NCBI GenBank assembly: GCA_017416705.1
Contig: JAFQBG010000025.1
Span: forward strand, 1 to 40,603
Direction: 5' to 3'
DNA from: Bacteroidaceae bacterium
Lineage (GTDB): Bacteria; Bacteroidota; Bacteroidia; Bacteroidales; Bacteroidaceae
Length of the DNA stretch: 40,603 nucleotides
A model generated the notes under the pieces. That model was not told where the DNA came from. It ran no database searches and saw only the letters and a list, made by a program, of their open reading frames with translations. This document shows, piece by piece, positions 35,849 through 40,603 of the stretch. Position numbers and translations under genes: made by a program. The number at the start of each line of letters is the position of its first letter. The stretch's first letter is position 1.

Positions 35849-36505
35849 ATGAATATGAAAATAGTGGACCTCTCTTTGCAGAATACTATATTGAATAGTT
35901 TTATGGCCGAATTGCGCGATGTGAATATACAAAAGGACAGCATGCGTTTTCGCCGAAATATAGAGCGTATAGGCGAGATTATGGCCTATGAAATCAGTCG
36001 CGAACTGGACTATGTTGCTCGCACTGTTGTCACCCCTTTGGGCGAGGCTCTGCAGAACGTGCCTGCCGACAATGTGGTGTTGGCTACGATACTACGTGCA
36101 GGCTTGCCTTTGCATGGTGGTTTTCATAATATATTCGACAAGGCCGAGAATGCTTTTGTGTCGGCCTATCGCAAATATACCGACGAAACAAATTTCGATG
36201 TTCATGTGGAGTATCTTGCTTCGCCACGCCTCGATGGCAAGACGCTGCTGCTTGTCGATCCTATGCTTGCAACGGGATGCAGTGCCGAACTGTCGTTCAG
36301 AGCGTTGTGTACAAAGGGTGTGCCGGGCAAGGTGGTTTTGGCATCGGTGATAGCAAGCCGTCAGGCTGTGGAGTATGTCGAGGAGCATTTTCCTGCCGAT
36401 ACAATACTTTATTGTGCGGCAATCGATCCCGAATTGAATTCACATTATTATATAGTTCCGGGCTTGGGCGATGCCGGCGATTTGTGTTTCGGCGAAAAGG
36501 AATAG
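35849..36505 (+). CDS. upp: Uracil phosphoribosyltransferase
   Basis: 218 residues. It salvages uracil with PRPP to UMP. The PRPP-binding motif LLVDPMLATGCSAELSF and the AIDPELNSHYYIVPGLGDAGD C-terminal uracil-binding region are characteristic. ILRAGLPLHGGF is the family ILRAG block. Slightly longer than the usual 208 or so residues at the N-terminus; a second ATG (MKIVDL) lies two codons in. Monocistronic, closed by the terminator at 36511-36562. Confidence 0.95.
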   Translation: MNMKIVDLSLQNTILNSFMAELRDVNIQKDSMRFRRNIERIGEIMAYEISRELDYVARTVVTPLGEALQNVPADNVVLATILRAGLPLHGGFHNIFDKAENAFVSAYRKYTDETNFDVHVEYLASPRLDGKTLLLVDPMLATGCSAELSFRALCTKGVPGKVVLASVIASRQAVEYVEEHFPADTILYCAAIDPELNSHYYIVPGLGDAGDLCFGEKE

Positions 36506-36510
36506 CCCTG

Positions 36511-36562
36511 ACCTACAACAAAAAAAAACGACCTGCGAAGGTCGTTTTTTTTTGTTGTAGGT
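36511..36562. terminator. Bidirectional terminator between upp and the thioredoxin-like gene
   Basis: A perfect 24-bp inverted repeat (36511-36534 / 36539-36562) capped by a GCGA tetraloop, with runs of nine A and nine T in the arms. It fills the gap between convergent genes and should work from both sides. Confidence 0.85.
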
Positions 36563-36568
36563 TGGCTG

Positions 36569-37657
36569 TTATTTGCTCAGCTGCTCCTCGACAAATTTTT
36601 TCATTTGCTCGCCACGAAGGTCGCGTTTCAGGATGGTTCCGTCGGGGCCGAATAGTATTATCTGTGGAATACCTTTTATGCTGTAAATGGTTGTTGCGTC
36701 GTTGTTGTCCGATGCATATAGCTGGGCATAGTTTATTTTTTCGCTTTCGAGTGCCTTTTTAAACTCGGGCTCTTTGTCCCATACGTTCACGCCCAATACC
36801 ATGAACTTGTCGCCACCGAATTTTTTCTCCAATTCTACAAGGTTGGGTATTTCGCGGCGGCAGGGGCCACACCATGATGCCCAGAAATCGACAAGCACGA
36901 ATTTGCCTTTGCCTACATAGTCTGATAGTTTTGCGGCTGTTCCGTCAATGTTCTTGCCGTCGAAGTCTATGAACATTTTGCCCTCGCTTGTCGTGCTTGA
37001 ACTTTCCAACGATTTTTTGTGCTCGTCGATGTGTGTGGCGAACTTATTGGCATATTTGAATTCCGATGCGTCGATTTCCAGTTTCTTTACATCGGTGTAA
37101 TTGGTCACTGTCATTGCAAAAATATATGCACCGAGTATATTGTCTTTGTTTTCCTTTGCAGTTTGGTTGTATAGGTCTAATATTTCGTTCTGCATGGAAC
37201 CTAAGACTTTTTGGATGGAGTCGGGGGTTGCACCGCTTTGCATCATCGAGGCATATGTCTGTTGCATTTTCTGTGCCTTCGCTGTGGAGTTTTCCATCAG
37301 CTTGGCAAATTTGTCGTTCAGGCCGCCGTTGTCACTGGCTGTTCCCGGTTGTCCCATGACGACGTTTACCTCTTTTCCGTTCTCCAAAATGAGGCCTGCA
37401 CCGTAGTTTCCTGCATGTACGCTCATTACTTCGGGCTCGGCAAGGGTCTCGGTGCTTGCAAATGAGAACGATGCATTCTCAATGACAGCGGAATCGACAG
37501 GGAGCATGTCCTTGCTGTTGATATTTACAAGATAGACTGTTGCTCCGTTAAGGGTGGTGTCGTCCACTGTTCCGTTGATTTTGTAGCCCGATGTTTGGGC
37601 TGTGCATGACGACATTGCTATGAGTGCCGCTGATGCAATAAAATAGTACTTTTTCAT
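36569..37657 (-). CDS. TlpA/DUF4369-type thioredoxin-fold lipoprotein
   Basis: 362 residues. Lipobox at MSSC (lipidated Cys18). Residues about 24-125 match the DUF4369 beta domain common in Bacteroidota (GYKINGTVDDTTLNGATVYL), then a helical linker (about 115-220), then a thioredoxin fold (about 228-362) with FWASWCGPC (Cys263, Cys266) and the cis-Pro KGIPQII. I infer a membrane-attached thiol-disulfide reductase facing the periplasm, perhaps for cytochrome maturation or oxidative repair. Monocistronic, with a -7-like element upstream. Confidence 0.93.
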   Translation of the reverse strand: MKKYYFIASAALIAMSSCTAQTSGYKINGTVDDTTLNGATVYLVNINSKDMLPVDSAVIENASFSFASTETLAEPEVMSVHAGNYGAGLILENGKEVNVVMGQPGTASDNGGLNDKFAKLMENSTAKAQKMQQTYASMMQSGATPDSIQKVLGSMQNEILDLYNQTAKENKDNILGAYIFAMTVTNYTDVKKLEIDASEFKYANKFATHIDEHKKSLESSSTTSEGKMFIDFDGKNIDGTAAKLSDYVGKGKFVLVDFWASWCGPCRREIPNLVELEKKFGGDKFMVLGVNVWDKEPEFKKALESEKINYAQLYASDNNDATTIYSIKGIPQIILFGPDGTILKRDLRGEQMKKFVEEQLSK

Positions 37658-37697
37658 TTTTTTATTGTTTATAATGTAATTCTTTGTCTGTTTTGTG

Positions 37698-37705
37698 CAA
37701 AGGTA
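37698..37705 (-). promoter_or_regulatory. Candidate -7 element for the thioredoxin-like gene
   Basis: On the minus strand this is TACCTTTG, matching TAnnTTTG, 40 bp upstream of the ATG. A TTTG occurs only 11 bp further up, which is too close for the usual -33. Confidence 0.45.
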
Positions 37706-37747
37706 ATTCTATTCTGCAAAAGAATGTCCCTTTTAACGTAATTTATA

Positions 37748-38599
37748 TTATTTGCCAAATTTTACGTTTATAACACCTATGTGTCGTCCGTATTTTCCTG
37801 TTTGGTTCAAAACGACGTCGTGGCCCTTGTTATTTTTGTATGTTATGGGGCTTTCGAAGTAGTTGTGCGAGTGGCCTCCAAGGATTATATCTATGCCGTT
37901 TGTCTGCATGGCAAGAATGGAGTCGTTGTATTCGCCGTTTGTTCTCCAACCAAGATGCGAAAGGCATATAACCATGTCGCAACCGGCCTCTTGCAGTGCG
38001 TCGGCGCAGTTTTGTGCGGCTTCTATCGGTGAGCGAAATACCACTCCCTTGTAGTTTTCTTTCAGTACAAGCCCGGCGGGGTTGGGCGACAGCCCGAAAA
38101 GGCCTATCCTGTGTCCGCCTTTTTCTATTATTTTATATGGCTCGACCAAATCCTTGCAAGGGGACTGTGTCAGGTCGTAGTTGGCGCAAAGGAAAGGGAA
38201 TTTTGCGTTTTTTATTATGGCGGCAAGGTTTTCAATGCCGAAATCGAATTCGTGGTTGCCTATAATGGCTGCGTCGTATCCAAGTATGTTCATTACATCG
38301 GTTTCGAACTTGCCTTTGAATATATTATAGTACAACGAACCTTGCGAGAAGTCGCCGCAGTCGAGCAACAAGGTGTTTTCGGTTCCCACCGAGTCGCGTA
38401 TCTGTTTCACTGTTTTTTCTAATCCTGCCACGCCGCCACGATTGCCGCTCTCGGCTTCTATGTGGCTGTGTATGTCATTGGTGTGCAGTATGGTGATGCT
38501 GTCGCTCTTTGGTGGCGTGCAACCCAATATGATGAGTGCGACGGCTGTTATGGTAAGTATATACCTCATTTTGCTTGGCTTTATGTTAAAAATGTTCAT
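37748..38599 (-). CDS. 5'-nucleotidase/metallophosphatase catalytic half, lipoprotein
   Basis: 283 residues. Calcineurin-like phosphoesterase corresponding to the N-terminal domain of UshA. Metal ligands are visible in ILHTNDIHSH, LLDCGDFSQGS, IGNHEFDFG, CLSHLG and GGHSHNYF. The N-terminus has a lipobox (LILGC), so it is anchored to a membrane. I chose the ATG at 38599 because it overlaps the previous stop as ATGA; an internal ATG ten codons in (MRYIL) also gives a good signal peptide. The substrate-binding C-terminal domain is encoded by the gene just upstream. Confidence 0.92.
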   Translation of the reverse strand: MNIFNIKPSKMRYILTITAVALIILGCTPPKSDSITILHTNDIHSHIEAESGNRGGVAGLEKTVKQIRDSVGTENTLLLDCGDFSQGSLYYNIFKGKFETDVMNILGYDAAIIGNHEFDFGIENLAAIIKNAKFPFLCANYDLTQSPCKDLVEPYKIIEKGGHRIGLFGLSPNPAGLVLKENYKGVVFRSPIEAAQNCADALQEAGCDMVICLSHLGWRTNGEYNDSILAMQTNGIDIILGGHSHNYFESPITYKNNKGHDVVLNQTGKYGRHIGVINVKFGK

Positions 38600-39384
38600 C
38601 GGTTGGTGGTTGGAATGAGTTCCTCTATTCGTTTGTCCTCTTTTGCGCTTACGGCTTTGCCCGCTTTATGAAGCGTCGCTATGTGGTTAATCATTAAATC
38701 GCGTATGGATATGGTGGTAATCTGTCTGTCGCTGCCTTGGGCAAGGGTGTGTAGGCCGTCATTGCCTTGTGCCAGATAGTCGGATGTGGCAATTGTGTAT
38801 TTTTTGTTTTTGTCTATTTTTTTGCCACCTACTGTTGCCTGTGCCAATTTGTAGGAGTCTTTTTCGGGTTCATGCGCTATGATTAGCTTTGCTCCGCTTA
38901 TGGCTTCGCCATGGACTTGTGCTATTTCGTTGAATAACTGCAACAGCTGTTCGCCGTTCAGCGACAATATGGCCAGTGTGTTCTCGAACGGAAATACGTT
39001 GTATATGTCGCCGTATGTTATTATGCCCTCTTTTATATCGCTACGCAGGCCGCCCTTGTTGGTTATGGCTATATCTATTTTTCTTGTACTCTGTTTTTGT
39101 GCCTCGCTCAGCAGGGCGTCGGCTGCAAAATTCATCAGTGGGCTTTCGGGAGGGTAGGCCTTCAATGTAATGGCTGCTGTGCCAATGATGGGCGATTTTA
39201 TACTATCGACAGCGGAACGGCCGCACTGCAATAGGGCTTTCAGCGGTGCGGAACACTCCTCGTCGCTTGCAGCTGCGACAGCTATGTTACCGCCGTTGAT
39301 GCTGCAAGGACGCTCGGGGTTGCCGCATGCAACGGATATTATAGCAAGGAGCAGATATAAAAATAATTTGCTGTGTCTATTCAT
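38596..39384 (-). CDS. 5'-nucleotidase C-terminal (substrate-binding) domain lipoprotein
   Basis: 262 residues. Lipobox VAC (signal MNRHSKLFLYLLLAIISVAC). The rest matches the UshA C-terminal domain: SPLMNFAADALLSEAQ, ITNKGGLRSDI, ITYGDIYNVFPFENTLAILSLNG and IATSDYLAQGNDG (nucleoside stacking region). With the catalytic half in the next gene it should form one functional nucleotide hydrolase. The order is reversed compared with single-chain UshA: substrate-binding half first, then catalytic half, with a 4-bp ATGA overlap. Confidence 0.92.
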   Translation of the reverse strand: MNRHSKLFLYLLLAIISVACGNPERPCSINGGNIAVAAASDEECSAPLKALLQCGRSAVDSIKSPIIGTAAITLKAYPPESPLMNFAADALLSEAQKQSTRKIDIAITNKGGLRSDIKEGIITYGDIYNVFPFENTLAILSLNGEQLLQLFNEIAQVHGEAISGAKLIIAHEPEKDSYKLAQATVGGKKIDKNKKYTIATSDYLAQGNDGLHTLAQGSDRQITTISIRDLMINHIATLHKAGKAVSAKEDKRIEELIPTTNR

Positions 39385-39410
39385 TCTTCGTTTAGTTATA
39401 GTACAACGAG

Positions 39411-39418
39411 CAAATATA
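39411..39418 (-). promoter_or_regulatory. Possible -7 element for the nucleotidase pair
   Basis: Minus strand TATATTTG, matching TAnnTTTG, 26 bp upstream of the ATG. No -33 at the expected distance. Confidence 0.35.
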
Positions 39419-39527
39419 TGATTTTTTTATTCAAATACATAAGCTTTGCGCAAAATAAATTCATGAAATTCTTGCGACACCATTAAAAAATATCGTAGTA
39501 AATGTATCCTATTAATAAAAAATGTCT

Positions 39528-39535
39528 TATCTTTG
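39528..39535 (+). promoter_or_regulatory. Candidate -7 element for rplS
   Basis: TATCTTTG matches TAnnTTTG and is followed by GCA, a context that recurs in this window. It lies 82 bp upstream of the rplS ATG. No -33 TTTG at N20. Confidence 0.5.
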
Positions 39536-39617
39536 CATCCGCTTCCGTCGTAATCGCTGGCAAGGAAGAGTAACTTGTTATGTTACGTTGGAGAAAAACA
39601 ATTTAAAAATCACAAAA

Positions 39618-39968
39618 ATGGATTTACTTAAAATTGCGAAAGAAGCATTTGCAACCGATGTAAAGCGCGAAATGGAGTTCACTCCCGGTGACACCATAAC
39701 AGTGGCTTACAAAATTATCGAGGGTACAAAAGAACGTATCCAGATGTATCGTGGCGTAGTTATTAAAATCTGCGGTCATGGCGATGAGAAACGTTTCACA
39801 GTACGTAAAATGTCGGGTACAGTAGGCGTTGAGCGTATATTCCCCCTCAACTCGCCCTCTATCGACAGCATCACTGTCAACAAAAGAGGTCGCGTTCGTC
39901 GTGCTAAGCTCTATTATCTTCGTGCTCTTACAGGTAAGAAGGCTCGTATCAAAGAAATCAAGGGCTGA
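39618..39968 (+). CDS. rplS: 50S ribosomal protein L19
   Basis: 116 residues from the ATG at 39618; the open frame extends upstream across the promoter region, but L19 is normally 115-120 residues and this start aligns with the family. L19 sits at the 30S-50S interface. Recognisable blocks: [53 protein letters not shown] and [13 protein letters not shown]. Monocistronic, with a strong terminator. Confidence 0.97.
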   Translation: MDLLKIAKEAFATDVKREMEFTPGDTITVAYKIIEGTKERIQMYRGVVIKICGHGDEKRFTVRKMSGTVGVERIFPLNSPSIDSITVNKRGRVRRAKLYYLRALTGKKARIKEIKG

Positions 39969-39981
39969 TAATTGCATTGGC

Positions 39982-40024
39982 AAATATAAAAAGGGCATCC
40001 AAGCAGGATGCCCTTTTTATATTT
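39982..40024. terminator. Terminator between rplS and the DUF2007-like gene
   Basis: A perfect 19-bp inverted repeat (39982-40000 / 40006-40024) with an AAGCA loop and a G/C-rich tip GGGCATCC / GGATGCCC. It ends 11 bp before the stop of the convergent gene, so it can serve both. Confidence 0.85.
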
Positions 40025-40035
40025 TTGTACTTATG

Positions 40036-40287
40036 TCAGTTGAACGGGTTCGATGCTAACTTGTTATCATTTATGATTCCCGTAGCTGCCTCCTCGTCAC
40101 AATCGTTCACTAACACCCATACCTCGCCGCCCAATGTGGCATAGGGCGATGTTACAGCCGACAAAGTGTCATTCTCTATCATACATTTTATGTGGTTCGT
40201 CTCCAATAGCCCTTGTACTAATTGCGCTTGCCATAGATTGCCGTTAAAGACCTTTACTAAATGGTGCTGTACTACTTTTTGCGACAT
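40036..40287 (-). CDS. DUF2007-like small protein
   Basis: 83 residues, cytosolic. The pattern VKVFNGNLWQAQLVQGLLETNHIKCMIEND followed by GGEVWVLVNDCDEEAATGII fits DUF2007 (putative signal-transducing, PII-like fold). Function unknown. A strong purine-rich site (AAGGAGGT, minus strand, about 40290-40297) precedes the ATG, which is unusual for this phylum and supports the start. The 86-bp repeats lie about 160 bp upstream. Confidence 0.75.
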   Translation of the reverse strand: MSQKVVQHHLVKVFNGNLWQAQLVQGLLETNHIKCMIENDTLSAVTSPYATLGGEVWVLVNDCDEEAATGIINDNKLASNPFN

Positions 40288-40603
40288 ATTTACCTCCTTC
40301 TTTAATGGTTAAACAATATGCTGAACAAATTAGTTGTCGGCATTATGCGAAACTAACTAAACTTTGCTTATAAAGTCTCGTTTATACATTCTTTAATTGT
40401 TAAAAAATATTAAAGTGTCAATGGCGTTGCTCTTTATTGCTATTTTTGATGTAAACATCGAAGATAATGGTGCACTCGCTGTAAAAAATATTGAAGTAAA
40501 CTTCATATTTTTCGCTCGTTTCTTTATATCTTTGATGTAAACATCGAAGATAGTAGTGCACTCGCTGTAAAAAATATTGAAGTAAACTTCATATTTTTCG
40601 CTC
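40288..40603. other. 316-bp right-edge region without a supported gene
   Basis: It contains the leader of the DUF2007-like gene and the 86-bp tandem repeats. On the minus strand a frame from the window edge to a TAA at 40393-40395 stays open across both repeats, but it has no good start and its codons derive from the repeat. Confidence 0.6.
40441..40603. repeat. 86-bp tandem repeats with paired palindromes (two copies, cut by window end)
   Basis: Copy 1 (40445-40517) and copy 2 (40531-40603) are 71/73 identical with a period of 86 bp; a third copy may lie beyond the edge. Each copy carries GATGTAAACATC and, 35 bp later, TGAAGTAAACTTCA, two palindromes sharing a GT-AA-AC centre, with GTGCAC between them. 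Each is immediately preceded on the plus strand by a TAnnTTTG match (TATTTTTG at 40441, TATCTTTG at 40527). Confidence 0.85.

Noticed and set aside
37748-39384. Frameshifted 5'-nucleotidase pseudogene
   Set aside because: The two halves are in reversed order and each has its own signal peptide and lipobox, so they are separate genes.
39522-39617. N-terminal extension of ribosomal protein L19
   Set aside because: The extension covers the promoter element and exceeds the family length; the ATG at 39618 fits L19.
40441-40603. CRISPR array at the right edge
   Set aside because: The repeated part is 73 of 86 bp, leaving only 13 bp between copies, which is far too short for spacers, and no cas gene is nearby.
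1-40603. tRNA, rRNA, insertion sequence or prophage genes
   Set aside because: I looked for cloverleaf-like arms, transposase motifs and phage structural genes and found none I could support by eye; a covariance-model scan would be needed to exclude small RNAs.

Overview
This window looks like core chromosome of a Bacteroidales bacterium (Bacteroidota); I cannot fix the family. Evidence: several genes of types typical of that order (DUF4290 protein, PG_1098-like methyltransferase, DUF4369/TlpA-type thioredoxin lipoprotein, split 5'-nucleotidase pair, surface protein with a T9SS-type C-terminal tail), MurA with the Asp-for-Cys active site, and promoters of the Bacteroidota form TTTG-N20-TAnnTTTG in place of -35/-10 boxes. 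I see no phage, transposase, plasmid, CRISPR array, tRNA or rRNA.

Layout. 1-3.9 kb (+): 3' end of an outer-membrane beta-barrel gene, a secreted TPR-like protein, ndk, and an M23/LysM murein hydrolase. A strong bidirectional terminator follows. 13.3-4.0 kb (-): a nine-gene run tsaB, DUF4290, murA, rimM, LytM-domain protein, dxr, rseP, serpin lipoprotein, alkaline phosphatase. It mixes envelope synthesis and quality control with two secreted proteins. 13.6-16.3 kb (+): yicC, gmk, nadD and a MORN-repeat secreted protein. 16.7-22.5 kb (+): a compact aromatic amino-acid operon (DAHP synthase, tyrA, aroB, aroA, chorismate mutase-prephenate dehydratase, aroQ).

22.6-26.2 kb (+): an accessory-looking unit. 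A well-formed promoter and a structured leader precede a 1060-residue repeat-rich surface protein. A 58-codon gene that is easily overlooked follows it, and a strong terminator closes the unit. 26.4-32.6 kb (+): Ca/Na-type antiporter, GNAT-like protein, parE, coaD and an S41 peptidase, ending flush against a convergent SAM methyltransferase. 33.9-35.6 kb (-): pckA with a clear promoter and terminator. 35.8-40.3 kb: upp (+), thioredoxin-like lipoprotein (-), the two halves of a periplasmic 5'-nucleotidase (-), rplS (+) and a DUF2007-like protein (-). The right edge holds two copies of an 86-bp tandem repeat that may continue beyond the window.

Points I would follow up: the surface-protein/small-protein unit; the serpin lipoprotein with a predicted Leu-Ser reactive bond inside the rseP run; the 86-bp palindromic repeats; the aro operon, whose domain fusions differ from what I remember of Bacteroides; and MurA with Asp at the fosfomycin-target position.
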